A DNA stretch of 64,000 bases from Collinsella aerofaciens (GCF_028209885.1 NZ_JAQLEM010000011.1:1-64000), one strand, 5' to 3'; shown: positions 36,894 through 45,998, numbered from the stretch's first letter. Translations and numbers: made by a program. Notes: generated by a model from the letters alone, not told the origin.

Positions 36894-38168
36894 ATGAGTT
36901 CGATTGAACACGGTTATTTACCACGAGTCGCGGACAAAGTGCTCGCCAGAAAACTAAAATCTTCTGGGGCTGTCCAAATCAAAGGGCCAAAATGGTGCGG
37001 CAAGACCGCAACGGCTGAACAGGCAGCCGCAAGCAGCATCTACATGCAAGACCCCGATAACGGTCCGAGCTACATCCAGCTTGCCGATTCGAAGCCCTCT
37101 CTCCTGCTCAAAGGAGATGAGCCACGCCTCATCGATGAATGGCAAATGGCCCCACAGCTTTGGGACGCCGTAAGGTTCGCGATCGACCGCGGCAAAGGAC
37201 GAGGCAGGTTTATCCTCACCGGCTCCGCAACGCCTCGGGCAAGCGAAATGCCGGCACACTCAGGAGTCGGCCGCATAGCACGTATAAACATGCGCCCGAT
37301 GTCCCTTTTTGAATCACGCGAGTCAACAGGATCAGTTTCGCTGGCAAGCCTGTTTGATGGAAACACCGATGTTGCCGATATAGTCGACTTCGATATCGAA
37401 CGTATCGTCTACTCACTTTGCCGAGGAGGTTGGCCAGAAGCGGTTACCGAGCCAAACCATGGGATTGCGCTATCCATGGCCCCTGATTACATCTCGGAAC
37501 TGCTTGATTCCGATATCGACGAGATTGATGGACTGCGGAGAAATAAGACTTGGATGGCCCAGATTATTCGAAGCTACGCTCGCAATATCTCGACAGAGGC
37601 ATCGCTCGCCACAATCGCTGCTGACATGCAAGGAGAACCTCCCTCAAGAAATACCGTTTCTGAATATGTCGACGCCTTGACCCGCTCCTGCGTTTTCGAA
37701 GATCTCGAGGCATGGGCCCCGCGGCTCCGCTCAAAAACCGCCGTACGGACGAGTCCGACGCGCCATTTCTGCGATCCATCGCTTGCGGTCGCAGCCCTGG
37801 GGGCAACGCCTCAAAAGCTCCTGGAGGATTTTGAAACATTTGGGCTTCTGTTTGAATCGATGTGCATCCGTGACCTGCGCACCTATATGGATTTGCTTGG
37901 CGGCAAGGTTTACCACTATCGGGACAAGACCGACCTTGAAGCCGATGCCGTACTCGTGCTAGATGACGGCAGGTACGCTCTGGTTGAGGTCAAGCTTGGC
38001 TCAAAGCCTATAGACACCGCTGCCGCCAATCTCAAGAAACTCGCATCTAAAATCGATGCGACCCACCAAGGCGAAGCGTCCTTCTTGCTCGTTCTCACTG
38101 GAACCGCAACTGCCTACCGACGGGAAGACGGTGTCGTAGTCGCGCCGCTTGCTTCACTGGCACCGTAG
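36894..38168 (+). CDS. AAA_14/DUF4143 ATPase (424 aa)
   Basis: An N-terminal AAA_14 ATPase has Walker A KGPKWCGKTATAEQ (about 29-42), Walker B PRLIDEWQ (about 77-84) and sensor ILTGSATP. A C-terminal DUF4143 region has a PD-(D/E)xK-like pattern (DLEADAVLVLD ... YALVEVKLG, about 345-370). These proteins are widespread; their role is not well defined and may involve defence or toxin-antitoxin functions. The start follows AAGGAGGGTGAC. It is preceded by 23-bp tandem repeats and the XRE gene. Composition is intermediate between the island and the GC-rich chromosome. Confidence 0.9.
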   Translation: MSSIEHGYLPRVADKVLARKLKSSGAVQIKGPKWCGKTATAEQAAASSIYMQDPDNGPSYIQLADSKPSLLLKGDEPRLIDEWQMAPQLWDAVRFAIDRGKGRGRFILTGSATPRASEMPAHSGVGRIARINMRPMSLFESRESTGSVSLASLFDGNTDVADIVDFDIERIVYSLCRGGWPEAVTEPNHGIALSMAPDYISELLDSDIDEIDGLRRNKTWMAQIIRSYARNISTEASLATIAADMQGEPPSRNTVSEYVDALTRSCVFEDLEAWAPRLRSKTAVRTSPTRHFCDPSLAVAALGATPQKLLEDFETFGLLFESMCIRDLRTYMDLLGGKVYHYRDKTDLEADAVLVLDDGRYALVEVKLGSKPIDTAAANLKKLASKIDATHQGEASFLLVLTGTATAYRREDGVVVAPLASLAP

Positions 38169-38254
38169 GACAACTGGCATACAGCGGCGGGCGCGGGAGC
38201 CCTCCGTAGTAGAATCTGAACCACTGAATAGACCCGTACAAAAGGAGATTTCCC

Positions 38255-38503
38255 ATGCATGACGTCGGAATGAACATGAGCCAGCTTGCCATGAGCGTCA
38301 AGCAGGTCGACGACACGATCGAGCTCGCCCACGAGTGGAGCCATCAGCTGCTGCATGCAACCGAGAACTTTGATATGGAGCGCATTGGTGCCAAGCTCGA
38401 GGCCGCCATGGCGGCGCTCCACGAGGCGCACGACGCACTCGAGGGCTACGAGGAGGCCATCGAGGCCGACCACAACTCCGTTGGCTCCGTAAAGCTGGTG
38501 TAG
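38255..38503 (+). CDS. Small helical hypothetical protein upstream of nikR (82 aa)
   Basis: Not recognised. Entirely helical and rich in Glu/Ala/His (DDTIELAHEWSHQLLHATENF, LEAAMAALHEAHDALEGYEEAIEADH), without TM segments. AAGGAG lies seven bases before the ATG. It ends 1 nt before the GTG of nikR, so the two are co-translated. Its histidines and position suggest a role in nickel handling, but this is inference only. First gene of the nikR-hypFCDE cluster. Confidence 0.8.
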   Translation: MHDVGMNMSQLAMSVKQVDDTIELAHEWSHQLLHATENFDMERIGAKLEAAMAALHEAHDALEGYEEAIEADHNSVGSVKLV

Positions 38504-38504
38504 C

Positions 38505-39017
38505 GTGACCGAGCACGAGCACACCTGCGATCACGGGCACGAGCATTCGCACGGGCCGACCGGCGACGCGGGCTGCCGCTGCAGCGGCTCCGCCTCCGAG
38601 CTAGTCCGTTTTTCGGTCACCGCGCCCGACGACCTGCTGCGCCGCTTTGACGAGCAGATCGCGCGCCGCGGTGACGTTGCCAACCGTTCCGAGGCCGTGC
38701 GCGACCTGATTCGCGCCTCGATTGCCAAGGAGCAGATGCGAACGCCCGACGAGCAGGTCATCGGATCGCTCACCATGATTTACGACCATCACACCGGCGA
38801 CCTGACGCGACGCCTGGACGAGGTGCAGCACGACTACACCGACGAGATCGTATCGACTATGCACGTGCACCTGGACCACCACAACTGCTTGGAGATTCTG
38901 GCGCTTAAGGGTCGCGGCGAGCGTGTCTACGAGCTGGCTGACCGTCTGCTGGGCCTGCGCGGCGTTAAACACGGCGAGCTCACCTGCGCCGCCACCGAGC
39001 AGAGCTTGGAGCTGTAA
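38505..39017 (+). CDS. nikR: Nickel-responsive regulator NikR with His/Cys-rich N-terminal extension (170 aa)
   Basis: NikR represses nickel uptake genes when Ni(II) is bound. A ribbon-helix-helix domain (about 36-75; RFSVTAPDDLLRRFDEQIAR ... NRSEAVRDLIRASI) precedes the C-terminal ACT-like domain. That domain carries the high-affinity site in MHVHLDHHNCLEIL (His-x-His and Cys) plus YDHHTGDL. Before the RHH domain there are about 30 extra residues with many ligands (HEHTCDHGHEHSHG, CRC), absent from ordinary NikR. The GTG start has only a weak ribosome site and depends on coupling to the gene before it. hypF follows 29 nt later. Confidence 0.93.
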   Translation: MTEHEHTCDHGHEHSHGPTGDAGCRCSGSASELVRFSVTAPDDLLRRFDEQIARRGDVANRSEAVRDLIRASIAKEQMRTPDEQVIGSLTMIYDHHTGDLTRRLDEVQHDYTDEIVSTMHVHLDHHNCLEILALKGRGERVYELADRLLGLRGVKHGELTCAATEQSLEL

Positions 39018-39046
39018 CAGCACACATTTCAACGAAGGAGGGTCGC

Positions 39047-41518
39047 ATGCGACATGCGCATATCCATGTAACGGGCATTGTGCAGGGTGTCGGCATGCGA
39101 CCGTTTGTGTATCGCGAGGCCATGGCGCATGGCATTTGCGGCTGGGTGCTCAACGCGGGCGATGGCGTGCATATCGAGGCGCACGCTCTAAGCGAGTCGC
39201 TCGGCGAATTTGTCGCCGCGCTTTCCGAGCATGCACCTGCGGCGTCTCGCGTGGAGCATGTCGAGGTTGTGGACCTGGCACCCGGCGACTGGGACGCCGC
39301 TAACGAGCAGGGCTTTCGCATTGTGGCGTCGCAGGATCAAACCGCCCACACGACGCTCATCTCACCCGACATCGCCACGTGCGACGACTGCCTGCGCGAG
39401 CTGTTCGACCCCGCCGACCGACGCTTTCACTATCCCTTTATCAACTGCACCAATTGCGGACCGCGCTTTACCATCATCCGCTCGCTGCCCTATGACCGAG
39501 CGGCCACCTCGATGGATCGCTTTCCCATGTGCCCCACCTGCGCCGCAGAGTATGCCGACCCGCTCGATCGGCGGTTTCACGCGCAACCCGACGCCTGCTT
39601 TGAATGCGGGCCGCACATTACGTGGCGCGAGGCGGATCGCGACGTTGTACCAGCGGGTGTCGACGCAACACCAGCCGTCGGCTCCGCGCGCGAGGCCAGC
39701 GATGCCATCATCGAACGCTGTGTCGAGCTGCTGGCAGGCGGCGGGATCGTCGCCATCAAGGGTCTGGGAGGATTCCATCTGGCCTGCGATGCCGCCAACG
39801 AACAGGCGGTGTGCGAGTTGCGCCGTCGCAAGCGTCGCAGCAACAAGCCGCTTGCCGTTATGGTGCGCAGCCTTGCCGACGCCGAGCGCCTGTGTCACAT
39901 TGATGGCGTTGAGCGCGACCTGCTGGCCGGCAGTGTTCGTCCCATTGTGCTGTTGCGTCGCCGCGCAGCCGGCAGCGACACCCACGGCTCCCCCAACGCC
40001 CTCGAACTCGCGCCATCCGTCGCGCACGACTTGCCCGAGCTCGGCGTCATGCTCCCCTACACCCCACTTCAACATTTGCTGCTCGCCGCGGCTGCAGCGC
40101 ACGGTATGCACGCAATCGTCATGACCAGCGGAAACCTGAGCGAAGAGCCCATCGAGACCGACGACGACCTTGCCTGGGAACACCTCGTTGCCGCCGGCAT
40201 CGCCGACGCGTTGCTCGGTAACGACCGCGCGATTCTGTCGCGCTACGACGACTCTGTGGTACGCGTGGTCGACGGCGCCGTTATGCCCGTTCGCCGCGCT
40301 CGCGGATATGCACCCCAGCCGCTGCCGTTGTCGGCGCTCGACGGCGCTCCGTCCTGCGTGCTCGCCTGCGGGCCACAACAAAAGGCCACGATTGCGCTCA
40401 CGCGTGAAGGGACGAACGGCGAGGCAACCTGTTTTGTGTCGCAGCATATCGGCGATGTTGAAAACGGCGGGACCTTCGATGCCTGGAACGCCGCGCGCAC
40501 GCGCTTGGAAGATCTCTTTGACTTGGCGCCCGCCGCCTTGGCCTGCGATCTACACCCCAGCTATCTATCGAGCCAGTGGGCGCGCGAGCAGGCGCGAAAA
40601 TGCAATCTGCCGCTCATCGAGGTGCAGCACCATCATGCGCATGTCGCGAGCGTAATGGCCGAGGCTATCGCCGCGGGCCAGCTTACAACCGACGCGCGCG
40701 TCCTTGGCATCGCCTTTGACGGCACCGGCGCCGGCACCGATGGGACCATTTGGGGCGGCGAGTTTCTTGTTGCCAGCCTTGGCGGCTTTGAGCGCGCCGC
40801 GCATTTGCGCACCTGGGCGCTCCCCGGCGGGGCGGCCTCCGTGCGCGACGCCCGCCGCAACGCCTTTGCCCTGCTGAGCCAGCTCGGCCTGCTCGAACAC
40901 CAGGGGGCCGAGCGACTCTTGGGCGGCCTAGACGAGCAAACACGTAGCGTGACGGCAACAATGATCGAACGTAGCATCAACAGCCCGCGCACCAGCAGTA
41001 TGGGTCGCTTGTTTGATGCCGCAGCAGCGATTTTGGGCATTTGCGGCCAAGCGACCTACGAGGGTGAACCCGCCATCGAGCTTGAGGCCGCCGCCTGGCA
41101 CGCGCTCGGCAGCGAAAGTACCTGTCCCACCGGCAATATGGCCAGCTTTTCCGTAACCGAATCATCCCGTCCGGACGACTGCCATGTTCTGAACTCCAGA
41201 CCGCTTATTAAGGCGCTTTTGGAGGGAACCAGGGCCGGCGTGCCCGCCGGCAGGCTCGCGCTCGACTTCCACGTCACCACCGCACACGCGTCGGCCCGCA
41301 TCGCAAGCGAGATCTGCGCCCGTGAAGGCCTCGACACCGTCGCGCTCTCGGGCGGTGTGTTCATGAACCGACTTTTGCTCCAGCTCCTCACCCGCGAGCT
41401 TAAAAGCATGGGTCTTACCGTCTTGGTTCCCCACTCCGTGCCCGTCAACGACGGCTGCATCGCCTACGGTCAGGCGGCAATCGCGCGCGCCCACCTCGCG
41501 CAGATCGCATCGCAGTAG
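39047..41518 (+). CDS. hypF: Carbamoyltransferase HypF (823 aa)
   Basis: Transfers the carbamoyl group of carbamoyl phosphate to HypE during synthesis of the cyanide ligands of [NiFe]-hydrogenase. Domains in order: acylphosphatase-like (GIVQGVGMRPFVYREA, 1-95), two zinc fingers (CDDCLRELFDPADRRFHYPFINCTNC and CPTCAAEYADPLDRRFH..CFEC), a YrdC-like domain (about 210-390), and a Kae1-like domain with HHHAHVASVMAE. Length is normal. AAGGAGG precedes the ATG. It lies between nikR and hypC, all on the plus strand. Confidence 0.96.
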   Translation: MRHAHIHVTGIVQGVGMRPFVYREAMAHGICGWVLNAGDGVHIEAHALSESLGEFVAALSEHAPAASRVEHVEVVDLAPGDWDAANEQGFRIVASQDQTAHTTLISPDIATCDDCLRELFDPADRRFHYPFINCTNCGPRFTIIRSLPYDRAATSMDRFPMCPTCAAEYADPLDRRFHAQPDACFECGPHITWREADRDVVPAGVDATPAVGSAREASDAIIERCVELLAGGGIVAIKGLGGFHLACDAANEQAVCELRRRKRRSNKPLAVMVRSLADAERLCHIDGVERDLLAGSVRPIVLLRRRAAGSDTHGSPNALELAPSVAHDLPELGVMLPYTPLQHLLLAAAAAHGMHAIVMTSGNLSEEPIETDDDLAWEHLVAAGIADALLGNDRAILSRYDDSVVRVVDGAVMPVRRARGYAPQPLPLSALDGAPSCVLACGPQQKATIALTREGTNGEATCFVSQHIGDVENGGTFDAWNAARTRLEDLFDLAPAALACDLHPSYLSSQWAREQARKCNLPLIEVQHHHAHVASVMAEAIAAGQLTTDARVLGIAFDGTGAGTDGTIWGGEFLVASLGGFERAAHLRTWALPGGAASVRDARRNAFALLSQLGLLEHQGAERLLGGLDEQTRSVTATMIERSINSPRTSSMGRLFDAAAAILGICGQATYEGEPAIELEAAAWHALGSESTCPTGNMASFSVTESSRPDDCHVLNSRPLIKALLEGTRAGVPAGRLALDFHVTTAHASARIASEICAREGLDTVALSGGVFMNRLLLQLLTRELKSMGLTVLVPHSVPVNDGCIAYGQAAIARAHLAQIASQ

Positions 41519-41651
41519 CCCGATTTCGCTCGTCGCCGCACCAACTGTCTCACGGGCGTAACGCGTTTGCCCGCGAACCCCGCGAGCGCTACCATCAAGC
41601 AATGGATTATCAAGCGCCTATCCAGCGCAAAGCGTATAAAAGGGGAACAAT

Positions 41652-41912
41652 ATGTGCCTTGCCGTTCCCGGCAAAGTAGTCAAACGCGACGACGACCTCA
41701 AGGCCACCGTCGACATGATGGGCATCGAGCGTCCGGTGTCGCTACGACTCGTGCCGACGGCACAAGTAGGCGACTATATTCTGGTGCACGCTGGATTTGG
41801 CATCCAGATCGTCGACGAGCAGGAGGCGCAGGAGACGCTCGACCTGGTCAACACCATGACCGAACTGGTCGAAGAAGACCAACTGGCCAGCAACCCGGCC
41901 GAGGCATACTAG
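41652..41912 (+). CDS. hypC: Hydrogenase maturation chaperone HypC (86 aa)
   Basis: Begins MCLAVPGKVV, with the conserved Cys2 that binds the Fe(CN)2CO unit in complex with HypD. It has a small beta-barrel, the usual VGDYILVHAGFGIQIVD segment, and a C-terminal helix. AAGGGG precedes the ATG. Its stop overlaps the hypD GTG by one base. A 133-nt gap separates it from hypF, where I see no hairpin terminator. Confidence 0.96.
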   Translation: MCLAVPGKVVKRDDDLKATVDMMGIERPVSLRLVPTAQVGDYILVHAGFGIQIVDEQEAQETLDLVNTMTELVEEDQLASNPAEAY

Positions 41913-43024
41913 TGGCGGCCGGACAGCCGGCTCGCTCCGGTATCGACTTTTCGGCATTTCGCGATTCCAAACTGGCCCGCGAGCTCATCGAACGCATCCG
42001 TGAACTCGTCGGCGACCGCACCATCAACCTTATGGAAGTCTGCGGCACGCACACCGTGAGCATCGGTCGCTATGGCTTTCGCTCCATTATGCCGGCGGGA
42101 CTCAAGCTGCTGAGCGGCCCGGGTTGCCCCGTCTGCGTTACCGCCAACCGCGATATCGACCATGCAATCGCGCTCGCCAACATAGACGGCGCCATCATCA
42201 CCACCTTTGGCGACATGATGCGCGTGCCTGGATCGTCCACCTCGCTCGCCGCGCAAAAGGCGGCAGGGCGCGACATCCGCATTGTCTACTCACCACTCGA
42301 CGCACTCGACATCGCTGAGCAAAACCCCGACCGCCCGGTCATCTTTATGGGTGTGGGCTTTGAGACCACCACTCCCACCATCGCCGCCGCCATTTTGGAG
42401 GCAGACGCACGCGGGCTGCAGAACTTCTCGGTCTACTGCGCCCACAAGACCACGCCGCCGGCGCTGCGCGCAATCGCCAACGACCCCGAGACCACCATCG
42501 ACGGCTTTATCCTGCCGGGCCACGTCGCCACTATCACGGGCTTAGCCCCTTTTGGCTTTTTGGTCGATGAGTTTAGGACCCCGGGCGTGGTTACGGGATT
42601 TGAGCCGGTCGACATTCTGCAGGGCATTTGCATGCTGGTCCAGATGGTTGTCGAGGATCGGCCCGCAATTGACAACGCCTACCGCCGCGGCGTCAATATG
42701 GACGGCAACCCCGTGGCGCGCCAGCTGGTCGAGCAGGTATTTGAGCCGTGCGATACCACATGGCGCGGGCTGGGGCCGATTGCCAACTCGGGCCTTTCCA
42801 TCCGCCCCGAGTTCTCTCGCTTTGACGCCGGCTCCCGCTATGACGTGCCCATTGAACCGACAGTCGAGCCGCGCGGATGCCGCTGCGGTGACGTGTTGCG
42901 CGGAGCCATTACGCCGGGCAACTGCCCTCTGTTCGGCCACGCTTGTACACCCGAGCATCCCGTCGGCCCCTGCATGGTGAGCTCCGAGGGCAGCTGTGCA
43001 GCATATTTCCGTTACCGAGGCTAA
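41912..43024 (+). CDS. hypD: Hydrogenase maturation factor HypD (370 aa)
   Basis: The Fe-S scaffold on which the Fe(CN)2CO group is built together with HypC and HypE. Conserved motifs include MEVCGTHTVSIGRYG, LLSGPGCPVCVT, FGDMMRVPGS, FMGVGFETTTPT, the FILPGHVATITG loop and, near the end, the cluster cysteines (CRCGDVLRG, CPLFGHACTPEHPVGPCMVS). The GTG at 41912 overlaps the hypC stop. The frame is open further upstream, but that part reads through hypC in another frame and is not coding. Confidence 0.96.
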   Translation: MAAGQPARSGIDFSAFRDSKLARELIERIRELVGDRTINLMEVCGTHTVSIGRYGFRSIMPAGLKLLSGPGCPVCVTANRDIDHAIALANIDGAIITTFGDMMRVPGSSTSLAAQKAAGRDIRIVYSPLDALDIAEQNPDRPVIFMGVGFETTTPTIAAAILEADARGLQNFSVYCAHKTTPPALRAIANDPETTIDGFILPGHVATITGLAPFGFLVDEFRTPGVVTGFEPVDILQGICMLVQMVVEDRPAIDNAYRRGVNMDGNPVARQLVEQVFEPCDTTWRGLGPIANSGLSIRPEFSRFDAGSRYDVPIEPTVEPRGCRCGDVLRGAITPGNCPLFGHACTPEHPVGPCMVSSEGSCAAYFRYRG

Positions 43025-43108
43025 TAGGTTCCGCCGCTCTAACGAACGGCGGACCGGTCGACGCTGCGCCTCACCCATATAATTCCACCCATGATTGGAG
43101 TTTTCGAT

Positions 43109-44143
43109 ATGTCCCATAGCGTTACCGATAGCACCGTCCTGCTGGGCCACGGCTCCGGCGGCCAGATGATGAAACGCATCATCGACGAGGTCTTTTTGGA
43201 TGCCTTTGGGTCGCCCGAGCTGCTCGAGGGCAACGATGCCGGCGTCGCCGCACTGCCCGCGAGTGGGCGCATCGCCATGTCGACCGACAGCTTTGTGGTG
43301 ACGCCGCAGTTCTTCCCCGGTGGCAACATCGGCCGCCTAGCCGTGTGCGGAACCGTCAACGATGTCGCGACCTCGGGTGCCAATGTACGCTACCTGTCGT
43401 GCGGCTTTATCCTCGAAGAGGGCTATCCCATGGACAAGCTGCGTCAGATTGTGCAGACCATGGCCGAGACGGCGCGCGAGGCGGGCGTGGCGATCATCAC
43501 CGGCGACACCAAGGTGGTCGAGCGCGGCGGGGCCGACGGCGTCTACATCAATACCGCCGGCGTGGGCGAGGTGCCCGCGGGCGTGACGCTCAGCGGAGCA
43601 AACTGCCAGGCCGGCGATGTCATCCTGGTCTCGGGCACGCTGGGTGACCACGGCATCGCCATCATGAGCCAGCGCGAGGGCTTGGCGTTTTCGAGCAACA
43701 TCGAGAGCGACGCCGCGCCGCTCAACCACCTGATAGCCGACGTTCTGGCCGCAGCCCCCGACACGCGCTGTTTCCGCGACCCCACGCGCGGCGGCCTTGC
43801 ATCCACACTCAATGAGTTTGCGCAGGCCAGCTGCGTTGCGATGGAGATCGACGAGGACGCCGTGCCCGTGCGCCCCGATGTGCAGGCCGCCTGTGAGATG
43901 CTCGGCTACGACGTGTTGCAGGTTGCCAACGAGGGCAAGATGGTCGCCGTGGTGCCGGCCGAGCAGGCCAATGCGGCTCTAGCCGCCATGCGTGCCGCCC
44001 GCTACGGAGAGAACGCCACGATTATCGGCCGCGTGTTGCCGCTTAGATCAGACGCTCGACCCGCCGTGCGCGTACGCACCGGCTGGGGCTCGACCCGTAT
44101 CCTCGACATGCTCGTGGGCGAGCAGCTGCCGAGGATTTGCTAA
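43109..44143 (+). CDS. hypE: Hydrogenase maturation protein HypE (344 aa)
   Basis: Uses ATP to dehydrate the thiocarboxamide formed by HypF to a thiocyanate, which donates CN to the iron. It belongs to the PurM/SelD-like ATPase fold: LGHGSGGQMMKR, LEGNDAGVAAL, FVVTPQFFPGGNIGRLAVCGTVNDV, RDPTRGGLASTLNE. The protein ends PRIC, giving the C-terminal cysteine that is carbamoylated. The start at 43109 is preferred over 43091 because TTGGAG lies eight bases before it. Completes the hypFCDE set; hypA and hypB are not in the window. Confidence 0.96.
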   Translation: MSHSVTDSTVLLGHGSGGQMMKRIIDEVFLDAFGSPELLEGNDAGVAALPASGRIAMSTDSFVVTPQFFPGGNIGRLAVCGTVNDVATSGANVRYLSCGFILEEGYPMDKLRQIVQTMAETAREAGVAIITGDTKVVERGGADGVYINTAGVGEVPAGVTLSGANCQAGDVILVSGTLGDHGIAIMSQREGLAFSSNIESDAAPLNHLIADVLAAAPDTRCFRDPTRGGLASTLNEFAQASCVAMEIDEDAVPVRPDVQAACEMLGYDVLQVANEGKMVAVVPAEQANAALAAMRAARYGENATIIGRVLPLRSDARPAVRVRTGWGSTRILDMLVGEQLPRIC

Positions 44144-44247
44144 CGACAAAGGCTCAGGGCTATTAAAGATATTCAGATTCCAAACATGCCCGGCACGCAT
44201 GCCCAGTATTATGAGGTGCGTTTTGGAACCCAATGACGGGAGCTTTC

Positions 44248-44916
44248 ATGGCAGCAGCTTTTTCCCATGTGATTTTTGATCTGGACGGCACCATCCTCAA
44301 CACGCTCGAGGACCTGGCGACCGCCGGCAACCATACCTGCGAGACGCACGGCTGGCCTACGTTTGCCGTCGACGAGTACCGCTACAAGGTGGGAAACGGC
44401 ATGCTCAAGCTGGTTGAGCGCTTTATGCCCGCCGAGTATGCGGGCGACGGCCGCATGTTTGAGCAGACGCTTGCCGAGTTTAGGGCTTACTACGGCGAGC
44501 ACAAGGAGGACCACACCGCCCCCTATGCCGGCACGATCGAGATGCTCGACCGCTTGCGCGCCGCGGGTGTGCAACTTGCCGTGCTCACTAACAAGGACCA
44601 CGTCTCGGCGGCTCCGCTTATCGAGAAGTATTTTGGTTCCGAGCGCTTTGCGCTGGTGCAGGGCCGCGTCGATGCGTTTCCGCCCAAGCCCGAAGCACCC
44701 GTCACGCTGCATGTGATGGAAGAGCTAGGCGCCGACCCGGCGACCACGCTCTACGTAGGCGATTCCAATGTCGATATCCTGACCGGCCACAACGCCGGCC
44801 TTAAGAGTGCGGGCGTCAGCTGGGGTTTCCGCGGCCGCGCAGAGCTGGAAGCCACCGGCGCCGACTACGTGGTGGACACCCAGGCAGAGCTCGCAGCGCT
44901 GATCCTGGGCGAGTAA
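44248..44916 (+). CDS. HAD-family phosphatase, phosphoglycolate-phosphatase-like (222 aa)
   Basis: A HAD hydrolase with a helical cap after motif I. Motif I is VIFDLDGTILNT (Asp nucleophile), motif II VLTNKDH, and motif IV VGDSNVDILTGHNAG. Members of this subfamily act on phosphoglycolate or beta-phosphoglucomutase-type substrates; the real substrate cannot be inferred. The start at 44248 has CGGGAG five bases upstream. It lies about 100 nt after hypE but probably has its own promoter. Confidence 0.9.
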   Translation: MAAAFSHVIFDLDGTILNTLEDLATAGNHTCETHGWPTFAVDEYRYKVGNGMLKLVERFMPAEYAGDGRMFEQTLAEFRAYYGEHKEDHTAPYAGTIEMLDRLRAAGVQLAVLTNKDHVSAAPLIEKYFGSERFALVQGRVDAFPPKPEAPVTLHVMEELGADPATTLYVGDSNVDILTGHNAGLKSAGVSWGFRGRAELEATGADYVVDTQAELAALILGE

Positions 44917-44954
44917 CGAGCGACACTGCTTAACGCAGCTGCGACAATTCTTCC

Positions 44955-45130
44955 GCGCGGAAAGCGCATCCCGTTTTGAAGCTCCGGAATGGGATGCGCT
45001 TTCCGTTTGAGGCGCATCAGGGAAACCGCATCCCACTTCAGAGCAATATTCCGGGTCGCAGTTTCCGCAACCCACCCCATCCGGAAAATGCGACCCACTA
45101 TTCGGCCAAAAACCGGGTCGCGGTTTCCCA
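44955..45130. repeat. Cluster of GGGTCGC/GGATGCGCTTTCC palindromes
   Basis: Several arm pairs follow one another: CGGAAAGCGCATCCC with GGGATGCGCTTTCCG (44958-45005), and then a chain of related words (GGGAAACCGCATCCC, GGGTCGCAGTTTCC, GGAAAATGCGACCC, GGGTCGCGGTTTCCC). They are the same words as in 12587-12698. No gene is seen in the surrounding gap. Confidence 0.6.
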
Positions 45131-45156
45131 AGCACTCGGTGCAACGCTGGCACAAG

Positions 45157-45272
45157 GAGTGTCCCCAACTGCCGGCAGAAAAGGAACGTCCCCAGCTGCC
45201 GCCTTCCCAATGACTACTTCAGCGATGGCAACGTCGCAGGTAAAAGTGCCACTTTAAGCCAACCAAGGGAAC
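45157..45272. repeat. GTGTCCCC hairpin segment before structured repeat copy 2
   Basis: AAGGAGTGTCCCCAACTGCCGGCAG-type arms pair with CAGCTGCCG after GGAACGTCCCC, as at 7795-7860. Unpaired-looking sequence follows to 45272. Confidence 0.5.
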
Positions 45273-45437
45273 GACGTTGTTTTGGCAACGACAGCGAAAG
45301 CCCGCCAGAGCGAGCAAGGTGCCTTGAAACAAGGCGGCATTGACCTTTTGGTCATGCCGCCGAAGTTGAAAGGCAGATTGCCGCTCTGGCGGGCTTGCAG
45401 CGTCGAGCAGTTGCGGCGTTTGGTAAAACGCCGCAAC
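45273..45437 (-). repeat. Structured 3'-end repeat, copy 2 (after the lipoprotein gene)
   Basis: Its end hairpin GTTGCGGCGTTT/AAACGCCGCAAC (45410-45437) lies three bases from the stop codon of the minus-strand lipoprotein gene. The outer stem AGCCCGCCAGAGCG/CGCTCTGGCGGGCT is perfect. An inner hairpin GGCGGCAT-GACC/GGTC-ATGCCGCC replaces GGCAGCAT-GATC/GATC-ATGCCGCC of copy 1, and GCCTTGAAACAAGGC is unchanged. Core identity to copy 1 is very high. Confidence 0.75.
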
Positions 45438-45440
45438 GAA

Positions 45441-45998
45441 CTAGCTCAACATTGCATCCATCATCTCGGAGTTGACGGAGTCGTCGGCAGACCACTCGCC
45501 GTCGTCGTTGCAGGTGTACTTGAAGATAACCGTGGTCTTCCTGGGCTCGGCGGCCTTGGTCACATCGACCATAACCTGACCGGCCATCTTGTACAGCTCG
45601 TCATCGGAAGGAACCGTGTCAAGCGCGGCGACCTTCTCCTGATACTGGGTGGAGAAGTCCTCGACGATCTTGTTCATAGACTTGCAGGTGATAGAGACCT
45701 CGGCGGTCGCGACACCCTTGTCCTCGTCGACCGTCACGTCGCCGATCTTGTAGTCAAAGCCCTCGAGATAGGTCTTGGCATACTCCTTGGGATCGATACC
45801 CAGCTGCTCGAACTCGTCGCCCGAAGCTTCCTCCAGACCAGAAAGGAAGTCGTCGCCACCGTTCTTGACCTCGTCAAACTGCGTCGTAAGATCCTCGGTG
45901 ATGAGCTCCTCAACCGAAGGACCTCCACAGCCGGAAAGCACGACCACGCATGCAACCAAGACGGCCATGAGGGGCGCAAGCAGCAGCTTCTTTTTCAT
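45441..45998 (-). CDS. Lipoprotein of unknown function (185 aa)
   Basis: A signal peptide II (MKKKLLLAPLMAVLVACVVVLSGC) with lipobox LSGC; acylation would be at Cys24. The mature part is acidic with a cystatin/NTF2-like alternating pattern (FDYKIGDVTVDEDKGVATAEVSITCKS) and is anchored to the outer membrane face. It resembles the many DUF-type lipoproteins of Gram-positive gut bacteria; I cannot assign a function. The start at 45998 follows GGGAGG; longer frames upstream lack a ribosome site. It is followed at once by a structured repeat. Confidence 0.85.
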   Translation of the reverse strand: MKKKLLLAPLMAVLVACVVVLSGCGGPSVEELITEDLTTQFDEVKNGGDDFLSGLEEASGDEFEQLGIDPKEYAKTYLEGFDYKIGDVTVDEDKGVATAEVSITCKSMNKIVEDFSTQYQEKVAALDTVPSDDELYKMAGQVMVDVTKAAEPRKTTVIFKYTCNDDGEWSADDSVNSEMMDAMLS

